A stretch of 64,000 nt of DNA from Chrysogorgia sp. JL179-B06 (taxonomy: Eukaryota > Cnidaria > Anthozoa > Scleralcyonacea > Chrysogorgiidae): the NCBI GenBank assembly GCA_035772405.1, contig JAYKKM010000120.1, forward strand, positions 635,001-699,000. Reading direction: 5' to 3'. The notes beneath the pieces were generated by a model that saw nothing but the letters and a program-made list of their open reading frames with translations, was not told where the DNA came from and searched no databases. A program made the translations under genes and the position numbers. Each line of letters opens with the position of its first letter. Position 1 is the stretch's first letter. Shown piece by piece: positions 53,391 through 64,000 of the stretch.

Positions 53391-53606
53391 CGTGAAAAAC
53401 ATACCTGGTTCAGACATCACAGGAATTGCCTGTTGCGCGACAATAAGCGAAATGAACAAAAACACAACCAGTTTCATGTCGCTGCTTTCTTTTGCTTCAA
53501 ATAAAACTTTGATTGGTGTCTGTTTGACGAGTATGATTGAGCTAGATACTTCTCTGATCTTGGTACTTGCTCTGTGCTGGACGATGGGACGATGCCCTTT
53601 ATATAA
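53391..53606 (-). CDS. First exon of a secreted-protein gene, with TATA box
   Basis: On the minus strand a TATATAAAGGG box (about 53594-53604) is followed by about 115 nt of leader and ATG at 53477 in an AGCAGCGACATGA context. The exon encodes a signal peptide, MKLVVFLFISLIVAQQ, then AIPVMSEP, and ends at a GTATGT donor near 53403. The rest of the gene to the left is not recognised. A second copy of the leader and exon lies inverted at 63,795-63,972. The mature product cannot be named. Confidence 0.65.
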
Positions 53607-54305
53607 GCATATATGTATGTATATGCATATATGTATATATATGTATATATGTAAATGAATGACCCGAAGTTAATTCGCCAAATCTAATTTCATTATTTAA
53701 CGATGAAAATACAATGAGAATATTACTGCGCAGATTGGGAAGAACTTAAACAGCAATTTTAGCGCGCCGCGGAAAGTGACCTACATAAAGTGTCACGAGA
53801 GATCGCCTTAATGGTCTCAAGTGAATCCGGATATGTCCTGTTGTAATGTTTACCCGGCGCGAATTTTTGCAGCCATGCTACTGCCTTTGCTACGATACCG
53901 CACTCGCAGTACTACAATCGCATCATCTTTCACGACAACGTAGTTTGTTATTGTTTTCTTCAGTCTCACTGTCTATATGAATTAATTATTCTTATCTACA
54001 CTAACGCCTACAAACACCCACGATTTCACTTTTAATACATTAATCATAATATTATGATCTCCCAATTTTATCAAATTTATCAAATTCATAACTTACAATG
54101 TCAACGTCAACACTCTTAGTACCCGTAACTTGTACCTTGTGTTCCTATCATGTACTATATAGTTATTATTATTGTGGTATACTCAATATCAAAATAATTC
54201 TCAATGTCTGTTTTGCCAGCACGCTGACGAACCCACCATACCAATAATGCCATCTCCCGGTAATTTTCGTGACAAATATTTTGACGTAGCTGAAATGGTC
54301 TTGCG

Positions 54306-54462
54306 CCGGCCATCTCTCTATCGATTCTCTATCTCGCTAACTCTCTATCTCGCTAACTCTCTATCTCTCTATCTCTCTATCTCTCTATATCTCTCTATCT
54401 CTCTAACTCTCTAACTCTCTATATCGCTAACTCTCTATCTCTCTATCTCTCTATCTATATCA
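54306..54462. repeat. (CTCTCTAT)n microsatellite
   Basis: Imperfect CTCTCTATCT and CTAACTCTCT units. A related GAGAGATAGA stretch lies inverted at 62630-62725, as part of the inverted duplication. Confidence 0.8.
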
Positions 54463-54791
54463 GAAAAAGCATAATAATTCAGCATTTCTCTCCCTTTTAA
54501 ATAAAGGTTTAAAGATGACACGAAGGTCGATTTGTCGGAAACCAGAATTAAAAAGTTCGATAAGTTTGGTACAGATTTCCAGTGAATGAGTACCGATAAA
54601 TGGAAGGCAAAAATATATAACACGCTTAGGGACCGTTATATCACTAACAGATGGAGAAAAAACCTTATCAAGAAAAACCCTATAAGACAACGGTCGAAGA
54701 AAACAGCAGGGTAACCATTGCTAACAAGAAAATGTTATGCTTAATGACTTCAGAATGAAATATTTGGTAGGAGGTGCAAATCTTAGAATAA

Positions 54792-54925
<134 letters not shown>

Positions 54926-54990
54926 GTGTAGGTTTTGGTCTACGAAATGCAAAGAGTGCTCAACAACATATACTGTAGTTAGAGCAAATA

Positions 54991-55125
54991 ATAGATTTTC
55001 GCTTACCTCAAAACTGGTCTGCTACAACTTGTTTCATCTGTAAAAAGAATCTTCAGGCAGACTGCCTGAAGATTCTTTTACAGATGAAACAAGTTGTAGC
55101 AGACCAGTTTTGAGGTAAGCGAAAA

Positions 55126-55130
<5 letters not shown>
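54991..55130. repeat. 70-bp-arm palindrome with hammerhead-like core
   Basis: Arms 54991-55060 and 55062-55130 are reverse complements but for one base in an A-run. Each arm carries CTGAAGA, 13-14 nt, then GAAAC, the spacing of the conserved core of hammerhead ribozymes. TTGAGGTAAGCG closes the right arm. Such ends occur in Penelope-like retroelements. Confidence 0.6.
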
Positions 55131-55178
<48 letters not shown>

Positions 55179-55440
55179 TAAAGCGAATGTGATGTTGTTC
55201 ACGGAACGTTGAAAGTGCTCAATACCATAAAGGTAGAGCGAATATATAGTGAAAGTGGTCTTACCTCAAAATGATAAAAGCCGCAAACTGTCAGTTTCAC
55301 GCAAGGCGATCTTATATATATATTATATATATTTTAGTTGCCTGATGATCGTGTAAAGCGTGAAACTCCGAGTAGCGACAATAAAGTTTTTAAGTTTACT
55401 ATATAACTGCTCTACTGTTTACAGTATTGAGCACTCTTTT
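55131..55440 (+). mobile_element. Penelope-like terminal fragment with hammerhead-like core
   Basis: After a short AT tract come GAAAGTGCTCAATACC, GTAGAGCGAAT and TTACCTCAAAATG. These words are also seen in the neighbouring palindrome and at 43.7 kb. CTGATGA (55342-55348), 13 nt, then GAAAC (55362-55366) matches the hammerhead core. The inner three pairs differ from those of the palindrome but remain complementary. No reverse transcriptase is present. Assignment to Penelope-like elements is inferred from the type of end. Confidence 0.4.
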
Positions 55441-55475
55441 ATCCTTAGCCAACATTCTATCCAAAAATTTGTCTT

Positions 55476-55660
<185 letters not shown>

Positions 55661-55715
55661 TTATGATATTGTCACTCGGTAATATGATGATGAGATGAAA
55701 ATAATGTTCTCGAGT

Positions 55716-55990
55716 GAATGAGCCCAAACCGCGTAAGCAGAAAACTGCTGCCGGCTGGGTTTTGATCCCGCTACCTTTGATTTACTAGTTCAATGCTCTT
55801 ACCACTGAGCTACAAGGTCAAGGCGATGGAAGCCTCAGATTTATGATTTATATACTGAATTTCATCGCCTTGACCGTGTAGCTCAGTGGTAAGAACATTG
55901 AACTAGTAAATCAAAGGTCGTGGGATCAAAACCCAGCCACGGCAAGCAATTTTCTGCTTACGCGGTTTGGGCTTATTCAGTCGAGAACAT
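55716..55990. repeat. Inverted pair of tRNA-like SINE sequences
   Basis: The minus copy (about 55746-55825) and plus copy (about 55866-55947) each show the A box TAGCTCAGTGG, the loop ACTAGTAA and GGGATCAAAACCC in place of a B box. The flanks GCGTAAGCAGAAAACTGC and AATTTTCTGCTTACGCGG also mirror. It is a palindrome of about 110-bp arms around a 40-bp centre. Probably two opposed copies of a tRNA-Thr-like SINE. Confidence 0.6.
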
Positions 55991-56560
55991 TTCATCTCAT
56001 CATATATATATATATATATATATATCTTTCTCGGCTCTATCTATATCTATCTATATCTATAGAAAAAAAACATATAGTAATTCAGCTTTTCTCTCCCTTT
56101 TATTTCCATTCCCAACTTAGTTTATCACGTTTATTGAATCGTGCATGTGGAAAATTAGTTGTGGAAAACAATTTCTAAAAAACAAACATTCCAAATTACA
56201 CCTTTTGCTCGATTAGATCAGAGACCTCGATTTTAACATTCGTGCCTTAACCTAATTAGTATCTACGTGTGAATCGCGCCTCAGATTAGACCAGAAGTTC
56301 CACACATCGTCTCAAGCGCCTCTAGAGAGGAACGCAATTATATAAAAGACGGCTCGCAGCAAAAACAGATAGGACAGAAAAAGCAGAATTTAGTAGTTAC
56401 ATTTTCAGTTAAACACAATGCATTATAGTGTTGTTTCACGGGACGTCAAAGTGGCATGTAGCAGGTCACGTTCAAGGTTTTTCAAAAACAACAGATCGAA
56501 TAACTAACGTAAATTCTTGTCAATATAAACATTAATTACTCGGCAACAGCTTCTCCGACA

Positions 56561-57262
56561 AGGATCGATCATTATTTATTGCCGGTGTGGGGGCCGAAGA
56601 GAAAATGGTTGGGTAACTGAAAATTCTAAGACCTAAATGGTTGGGTAAAAAATAATGACTTCTCTGAAGGTTGGGTAGGAAAATTTTTATAATGACTATT
56701 TACACAAAAAATTAAGAGTTCATCATTTAAAATTGGAATCTCATCATCAGTTCTCCTTAGTCAACATTGCACATTACTGCTTTTGTTATTGTATTACTCT
56801 CCTTGTTTTCCTTGGATTCCTGTTCTGTATAGGGGGATAATAATCTGAAAGTTACAGTAGGATTGCAGAATGTTCTACATTCATAGAAATTCTGAATGAT
56901 TATAGTTTTGACAAGACTCACCAAACTTATTGTATTAAGAGAATGACGACGATCGCGATCAGAACCACTTATTACATATTCTGTTGCCGAAACAAGGAAT
57001 GGACAAATCCCGAACTGCTAACTTTTTAAAATTATTGTGCTATGCCTTGGGTTTGTTATTAAAACGTGTATCGACGATATGCTGGGAATTGGGCTTTATC
57101 TAACTTTTTGCTTATTAGGTTGGGTAAAAGATTTTCTTTACCCATAAATGGTTGGGACGGTTAAATTTCTGATCTTTATTTGGTTGGGTAAAATTTTTTT
57201 TCAGCAACAACTCTATTTCTTTTCGTCCACCACCTCGACCATAAATAATAACCGGTCCCCAA
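56561..57262. mobile_element. Second copy of the GGTTGGGTAA non-autonomous element
   Basis: It starts GATCATTATTTATTGCCGG and ends CCATAAATAATAACCGG, inverted to each other. Repeated GGTTGGGTAA words lie near both ends. The left half matches 52500-52838 inverted. Confidence 0.6.
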
Positions 57263-59080
57263 GCATAATTAAAGAACATATAGTTAGTGTCGGGGTCCCC
57301 TATTTCGTCAGAGTGAATGAAGGGATTTCGCTCGAAATCTCAGAGTACAGTATTATCTTTCCTCCTTTGGCAGTAGTTTATTTCACTTATCGCTTGATAA
57401 GCTATATCTAATCCACAACTTCCTACGAGGCAAACATATTTTATGTCAATTATAAAAACAACGTTTCTCATGTTAGTGTGAATAAAACATTGTAAAATTT
57501 CAAGTGTTAAAGTAAGAATGAAAAAATATGTTCGTATACTCGATTAAAACGTTGAACAAATTTCATCTGCATTTACGCGCCGCAAACGTAAAACGTACGT
57601 CTAGAAAAGCGCAGCACGGCATAGCCACGTTATCTGCAGAAATCTTAGGTTATTTCTGTCCTCGACGTGGCAATTGAAATCTCCAGTTATAAGGGGACGA
57701 TATACCACGATAATCCGTAGTGATTTAGTTGAGATATCAATGAGTTCAAGTGACTTTTATTTCTTGGCTGGATTCGTCTTGAGAGTGAGTAACTTTTTAA
57801 ATAATAAAACCACTCCCCGTTACGTTTTCGTCTTGTGGCAAAAGCCGTGTTTTCGCTTAGCGCTAATGGGATAATGTCATATAATATCAACAACAAATCC
57901 ACTTATCGCGGTCATGTTATTGATGGACGTGGCATTAAAGCCCGCGGTTATCAAAAGCGACGCAAGTACGATAGAACAACTATATATTTAAACAGGTTTG
58001 CCTCTTCAGTTACAAGACTGGTATTCGTAAAGGACCTGTGTTTAAATTACATAATGTTATAGTATATATATTTTTAAGTTATATAAAAGTCTCCAATGGA
58101 CAAAATATAAATTATAAAATGTGGAATTATATAAGAAAAGTTAAAAAGTTAAAAGTTAAAAAGGGTCAAAAATCAGTAAGTATTTCCAAATTTCAGTCTT
58201 AAAACTTGAAAGCGAAGATGCCTCTTTTACTTTAGTAGGGAATTTAGTACACAGTAAAGGCCCATTAAAACTAAAAATTGCCAAGTTCGTGATTTATTTT
58301 TGGAAGATGTAGGCGCGTCTTTTCCTCCTTGTATTATAGCTATGAATATTGTGATTTTGTATAAGAAGTTCACTTGTATTAAAATATTAGCGCAAGCATG
58401 TACCTAAGCGCATGAAGCACAATTATAGTCCTTATTTCACCGAGTGAAACAGACTCGACGCAAGCGCAAGCACTGACGCAAGCATAAGGTTAAAATATCA
58501 TTTGAGTGTCTACAGTATAGCCTTGATAAGAATTTCATTAAGCTTATAAACAGCCGGAGCCCTTACTATTCAGCATGACAACTCGACGACAAATCTTCGG
58601 AATGAGAAAGCCATGGTTTCGTGCTCCTGGCAACATATGCACTATAATACCGTTCTTTCCAATCTGTTTTTAAACCGAATTTCATTAAAATTTAATTAAA
58701 TGTATTTGAAATTTTAATCAAATGATTTAGTTAAAACCATAAAAGAGGTCAAATTACTGTATTACCGTTTCCTGAATGTACCTGTATGTGTAAAATTATC
58801 TCAATTATAAAATTACAACGTTTATCATGGTGAAGTATTAAATTATTAAAGTATTAAAGTATTAAAGTGAGCGAAATGCCAAATTGTTTAGATCACGTTT
58901 GTTTAATGCGTTGTGTTCTAACAATTTTGTTTCTAATTCAATTTTTAATTCGACTTTTGTTTCCGTTCAACAAATTTCATCTGCATTTACGCGCGCGAAG
59001 CTGTCGTACAAACGTAAAACGTACGTATAGAAATGTACTTTGTAGCGTTACGGAATGCGCATATAACAAGATTGTGGAGA
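57263..59080. other. No supported gene
   Basis: AT-rich DNA. A segment at 57280-57420 matches 61450-61580 inverted. Segments at 57545-57610 and 58970-59045 share GCATTTACGCGC ... AAACGTACG with 52890-52960. Nothing coding is supported. Confidence 0.5.
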
Positions 59081-59084
59081 AGCT

Positions 59085-59222
59085 GGCCATAGCAACTGGT
59101 CATGCTGCTAATTTTTAAACATCTGCATATTTTGAAAACAATATATTTCTAAAGATCTGAATAATGTAAATCGTTTCAACATTTGCATAGCATGACCAGT
59201 TGCTATTGCCAACTTCGCTGAG
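59085..59222. mobile_element. 138-bp MITE
   Basis: GGCCATAGCAACTGGTCATG at the left pairs with CATGACCAGTTGCTATTGCC at the right around an AT-rich centre. No coding capacity. 59223-60552 shows no supported gene beyond a weak minus-strand B-box-like GGTTCAAATCC near 59696. Confidence 0.65.
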
Positions 59223-60552
59223 AATACAATAGTCTTGACCCAAGAGTATTACAGTTCGGAATATTTTAAGGTTAAGTAAGCTAAGGTGTGTCATTCGAAG
59301 GCATCTCTCCCTCAAAGAATCAACGTTAAATTTTATCAACGTATTGCGAACACGCAATCGGCAGTTTATTCATATTTTTGTTTGCTTTGTTGTTTGTGTA
59401 TGTTTTTCAGGTTATGCCGACTGTTGCCTCGCAGGCGAAAGGTTTTTACTTTTGTCTTTTCAGATTCTTCAAGATACCGAACGGAGCCTATATATATGTC
59501 AAACTTACCCGGACTCGTCAGCGTTCGCATGAGTAAAATACAGAAAATCAGAATACTTGTCAGTTATTTCCAGTCACGAAGAGAGCAAGGACCATACTTA
59601 TAAGGAAGTGTTGACAGCGACTATCAAAACAGAACAAGGATAGAAGAAAATAACATTAAAACAAAAAACATCTTGAACACGTTGAGGAAGGGGATTTGAA
59701 CCTCCAGAGATTTTCCTACATGACTTATAGTTGTATCTAATCATAGCTACAATATGCTTGTATATAGTGCAATAACAGTATACAGCTGGATTACGTGATC
59801 GCGATAGATGTATCGCGATCGAAATCCCTATTTTACGTTGTGTTTACACGGACAGCTATCCCAATTCGGATCGTTCTCGAAAGCCCGAGTTGCTGCCCTC
59901 GTGCAAACTCTCTAGCATGTTTGGCAATTCTTCCAACTATTTAAAGTGAAATAACAATGGTTGGAGAACATTACGACGTTTAGAGCCGCACGAAAGAATC
60001 GTGCTATGCATGCTGGAGACGATTTTGTTCATGTTTGGAAACCTCCTAGTTTATTCGGATCCAGTTTATTGGCACGCGTGTTTATTCGGATCGCAATCCC
60101 AGCTATTTTCGATCGCGATAGCCCGCTGACCTTGAAACATTGTCTGGTCACGCTGTTACGTGTTGAACCAGAAAAGAACATGGCCTTGCAGTAGGTAGAT
60201 GAAGTTATGAACTATTATATTTCTAAATTTATGGCAATATTCTATTATTCTAACAAATCGGATGATCATTAACTCTTTCCTGTCCGGCTAAAAAACATCA
60301 AGAATTGAACCACCTCTTTGTTCTATTTATATTTCTGGAACTACAACCATAACTGTTGCGAAAGCTATACATTGTCTGAAAGCCCAATGTTTTTAAACTT
60401 CCCGAACAAGACAACACATTGAATTAGCATTAACTATCATAAATTAGGTTGAAAAACTTTCATTTTTCTAGAAAAGCCCATCTTGCACACCCGCGTTGCA
60501 CGCGTGAAAAATTCAATTGTGTTTTGCAGAACATTTGCGCAGATCGTGATGT

Positions 60553-60825
60553 TTGGTTATGGTCTTATATATGGACGAAGCACGCGTAGACAGCGAAGGA
60601 ACCAACGAGACCGAGAGCGAAGAGCAAATTAAAATGCTGAAGAACGGGAAGATAGATTATGTAGACGAAGGGAAAGAGATGGAACACGGTGTAGGGCACA
60701 GAGAGAGTCAGAGACTGCTGCCGGAAGAACGGGAAGATAAATTATGTAGACGAAGGGAAAGAGATCGAACACGGCGTAGGGCACAGAGAGAGTCAGATAA
60801 AAAATCTAGATATTTACGCCAATAA
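60553..60825 (+). other. Open frame with duplicated Arg-rich segment (STPR-like?)
   Basis: A 90-codon frame containing an 85-bp tandem duplication (about 60642-60726 and 60727-60805). In one frame it reads REDKLCRRRERDRTRRRAQR. Arg-rich repeats of this type, like the 23-residue STPR repeat, occur in some transposon-linked proteins. The two copies are out of frame with each other, so this is more likely a decayed fragment than a gene. Confidence 0.3.
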
Positions 60826-61580
60826 ATCACCTGCAATTTTCGAAATCCTGACAACATACATGTATGTGCCCCTAAAATTATAAATACGCTCAGGATCGCC
60901 CCATGATGCTTCGTGTAAGACAATTGGTGTGGTACCTCATTTATAATATGAGTACGTACTGAATGTTCATTCTACAGAAACAAAATTGTTAGAACGCAAC
61001 GCATTAAATTCAGTTAAATGCAATTAATTCAGGTCTTCATACTACACAGTATTTGTTAGTTAAGGAATGGAACTCTATTCCTATGAATATTAGAGACACC
61101 TTTTGTATTAATTCATTTAAAAGGAAATTGTGGAAATGTTTAACTTAATTTGATAACTATATTTGGTTGTAGTTTTAAAGTAATCTAAATCTTGTAATAT
61201 TTTCTTATTGTTCACTATATGTATATATATTATATATATACAGTATATGTATCTATTTTTAAGTACAGGTCCCTTTTGTAAAGCACCTTCGGGTGATATT
61301 GGTTTCCTGTTTAAAGAAATAAATTCATTCATTCATTCAAACAAGCATGATCTAAACCATTTATGGCATTTGGGTTACAATTAATACTTGAAATTTTACA
61401 ATGTTTTGAATAACACGAGAAACGTTGTTTTTTAGAATTGAGATAAAATATATGTGCTTCGTAGAAAGTTGTGGAATGGAAATAATCAAGCGATAAGTAC
61501 GTGAAATAAACTATTTCCAAACGGAGGAAAGATACACTCAAACATTTCGAGCGAAAGCCCTTCATTCATTCTGACTTAAT

Positions 61581-61583
<3 letters not shown>

Positions 61584-61629
<46 letters not shown>
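61584..61629 (+). repeat. 46-base poly-G tract
   Basis: An uninterrupted G run flanked by GGA and CGACACTAG. The corresponding place in the inverted copy near 57290 reads GTGTCGGGGTCCCC, so the run has expanded. A similar G-run of about 20 bases lies at 63054-63073. Confidence 0.85.
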
Positions 61630-61877
61630 CGACACTAGTTCGACAACATGACAACTGACGAAAACTGAACTATATGTCATTTAATCATGCTTATAAACTA
61701 TAAACCTTACTGAGAATAATATATAGATATATAGCCTTAGGAGAAGCTGTTGCCAAGTAATTAATGATTGCCTATCTGCAGTGAAAAGAATTTACGTTAA
61801 TTATTCGATCTTTTAATTGTTTCTGAAAAACCTTGACATTCCACTTTGACGTCCTGTGAAACAACACTATAATTATC

Positions 61878-62017
61878 AATTATTGAATGAGATTGAGCAT
61901 GATAAGAAGAATTATCAAGGCCGAAGTTTGTGTTATCTGCCGAAGGCTGAGGCGGATAACAAAAACTGAGGCCTTGATAATTCTTCTTATCATGCGAAAA
62001 CCGAATTCAATAATTGT
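61878..62017. mobile_element. 140-bp palindromic MITE
   Basis: CAATTATTGAATGAGATTGA, CATGATAAGAAGAATTATCA and GGCC on the left mirror the right half around CCGAAGGCTGAGG. It interrupts the inverted-duplication arm. Confidence 0.75.
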
Positions 62018-63304
62018 TTTATTATTTATTTAAAATAATTTATTTAAAAACCGTCCCTTTGAGGAAGTCATTTGTGTTTTACTGAGGCAATCAACTTTCG
62101 TCCTGCATCGTTGGAAAAACGTCATAACGCGCAATATTAGTTTTTCATAGTATTTGGTAGGCCATGCAATGAGTTGATATGACAATTTCACCGTTGGTTG
62201 TTAGCCAATCAGCGATCACGAATTATTTTAAATAAATAATCATGCATTGTGTTTAACTGAAAATGTAACTACTAAATTCTGCTGCTTCTGTCCAAACTGA
62301 TTGTTTCGCTCACCCTGACGAGTTTGTGCTGCGCGCTGTCTTTTATAATCGCGTTTATCTCAAGAGGCGCTTGAGAAGATGTGTGGAACTGCTTGTTTAA
62401 TCTGAGGCGCGCGATTCACATGTAAACTAATTCGGTTAAGGTACGAATTTTAAAATCGAGGTCTTTGGTGTAATCGAGGAAGATGTTGAATTTGGAATGT
62501 TTGTTTTTTAGAAATTGTTCTTCACAAGTGGTTCTTATATACTAAGATATGGTATTGTCTGCTAATTTTACATATACGATTTTGGAAACGTGATATGCTA
62601 TTGCTTTTTCGATATTGATAGAGAGATAAGGAAATAGATCGAGAGATAGAGAGATAGAGAGATAGAGAGATAGCGTATAGAGAGATAGAAAGATACAGAG
62701 ATGGGGAGATAGAGAGATACGGATCAACGAATTTTTTTGCTACGTCAAAATATTTGTCACGAAAACTACCGCGAGATGGCATTATTGGTAGCGTGAATCT
62801 GTAGTGTAATGTTTACCCTGCGCGAATTTTTACGGTCAGTACTAGCTTTGCTACGAATTTCTGAAAAACAAACATTCCCGAAAGTACTACAACTTCCTCG
62901 ATTAGATCAGAGACTTCGATTTTAACATTCGTAGCTTAACCTAGTATAATTAGTTAACCTCAAGGTCTGTTTTTCCAGCACGCTGACGAACCCACCTTGG
63001 TAATAACAGACAATACCTGAGAGCATTAAGGTGACACTCAGGCCCAGAGCTACGGGGGGGGGGGGGGGGGGGGAGGGGATGGGTGTGGGGGGTGCCACAC
63101 CCAAAAAAAATCTTTATACGAGTTTCAGTCGGCAGAAGTTATATTTTGGACTGACACTTTTATATGTAGGTCACTCACCGCGGCGCGCTAAAATTGCTGT
63201 GTAAGTTCTTCCCAATCTGCGCAGTAATATTCTCTTCTTAGCCTGAAGAACTGTTTAAAGACTTGAGAAATAAAGCAGTGCGTATACAGTATTAGAATGG
63301 TAAT

Positions 63305-63375
63305 GTCATATTTCAAATCAAACAAACGAACGGGAATACGGTATTCCCGTTCGTTTGTTTGATTTGAAATATGAC
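63305..63375. repeat. Perfect 35-bp inverted repeat, one-base centre
   Basis: GTCATATTTC ... GGGAATAC, then G, then GTATTCCC ... GAAATATGAC: 35-bp arms without a mismatch. It would form a near loop-less hairpin. Confidence 0.85.
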
Positions 63376-63484
63376 TGCTCGACCGCCAAATAAGATTTCA
63401 ATTCAGAAATATTTACAAACGTTAACGATAGCGTCTTAATTCAATAGGAGACATTATAACCTCCGATATTTTTGACAACGGTGA

Positions 63485-63770
63485 CAGAAAATGCTTGCGT
63501 CAGTTGCGTACCTCAGCTGTGTACCCAAATTACACAACCTATATTTTTTAAATCGTCGACCACGACGACCAGCGACGACTAGAGACGATTAGTTCGGGCT
63601 TGTTCCTCCTCATTTTCCTCATTACGCATCTCGCTCGTAAATTTAAATGTTTTTGCTTTCCGAATTTGGGCAGTATAAATTTTAACTTAGAGTGATTAAA
63701 TAAATTCAAAATGAAGTATTAAAATACTGTAATGATACCAAAGGGCACACGGCTGCCCCCGCGTACCCTC
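63485..63770. repeat. Dispersed repeat, inverted copy of 48785-49075
   Basis: It contains AAATGCTTGCGTCAGTTGCG, TTTTCCTCATTACGCATCTC and GCTTTCCGAATTTGGGCAGT. It lies just upstream of the signal-peptide exon leader. Confidence 0.65.
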
Positions 63771-63794
63771 GTAAGCAAAGGGCAGGGGGGGCTG

Positions 63795-63972
63795 ACTACA
63801 GAGCAAGTACCAAGATCAGAGAAGTATCATAGCTCAATCATACTCGTCAAACCGACACCAATCAAAGTTTAATCAGAAGCAAAAGAAAGCAGCGACATGA
63901 AACTGGTTGTATACATCTTCATTTCGCTTGTAGTCGGGCAACAGGCAATTCCTGTGATGTCTGAAGAAGGTA
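63795..63972 (+). CDS. First exon of a secreted-protein gene, second copy
   Basis: The leader (GAGCAAGTACCAAGATCAGA onward) and exon match the minus copy at 53.4-53.6 kb. ATG at 63897 opens a signal peptide, MKLVVYIFISLVVGQQ, then AIPVMSEE, and a GTACGT donor follows at 63971. The TATA-containing segment of the other copy is not next to this leader; a dispersed repeat and a palindrome lie there instead. The rest of the gene is beyond the window. Confidence 0.6.
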
Positions 63973-64000
63973 CGTTTTCACGATCTCGGTTTTTGAAGCC

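Noticed and set aside
59680..59760. Functional tRNA gene on the minus strand
   Set aside because: A B-box-like GGTTCAAATCC is present but the A box and stems are poor.

Overview
This is eukaryotic, repeat-rich animal DNA. The intron-split F5/8C plus EGF gene on the minus strand and the cnidarian-type transposon families suggest a cnidarian, probably an anthozoan such as a coral or anemone. The species cannot be fixed from the sequence. Host coding sequence is sparse: three exons of one secreted or adhesive protein (31.4, 41.4 and 45.1-45.4 kb) and two copies of a signal-peptide first exon (53.5 and 63.9 kb). Almost everything else is mobile or tandemly repeated DNA.

Region 1-6.0 kb: tRNA-derived repeats and two non-autonomous DNA elements (2.83-3.54 and about 3.83-5.42 kb), ending in a (TACTCTCTCTC)n array. 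Region 6,040-23,900: a nearly complete Polinton/Maverick, the integrated virus-like element of animals. It is 17,861 bp long, with 515-bp terminal inverted repeats, AG...CT ends and a TCTCTC 6-bp target duplication inside the array. It holds four gene blocks. (A) A minus block, 11.86 to 6.5 kb: small membrane proteins, a Zn-ribbon protein and the protein-primed DNA polymerase, which is split by a frameshift. (B) A plus block, 12.0-13.3 kb: a zinc-finger protein and a thymidine kinase. (C) A minus block, 16.97 to 13.5 kb: a membrane protein, a fibre-like protein, a myristoylated protein, a very small basic ORF and a BRO-N/VRR-NUC nuclease. (D) A plus block, 17.0-23.4 kb: two paralogous beta-rich structural proteins, a chromodomain integrase, a membrane protein, the major capsid protein, the packaging ATPase and a terminal myristoylated protein. 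Together they cover replication, integration, nucleotide supply, capsid assembly and genome packaging. I find no adenain-like maturation protease.

Region 23.9-31.4 kb: more of the same array, a broken CR1/L2-type LINE (24.6-29.07 kb), a rearranged second LINE fragment and two short inverted-repeat elements. Region 31.4-45.4 kb: the host F5/8C-EGF gene. One intron carries a 4.6-kb 17-18-bp minisatellite with a duplicated 2-kb higher-order block, and into it a young Ty1/copia element has inserted (identical 176-bp LTRs, TAGGA duplication, intact 1335-codon ORF). Its other intron holds a 2-kb DNA element, (AT)n and a 184-bp tandem repeat.

Region 45.4-64 kb: no complete gene. It holds a 1.36-kb palindromic element, several MITEs (two with clear target duplications), (AT)n tracts linked to Penelope-like pieces with hammerhead-like cores, tRNA-like repeats in inverted pairs, and a roughly 10-kb imperfect inverted duplication. 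The duplication's arms each carry one copy of the same signal-peptide exon, in divergent orientation.
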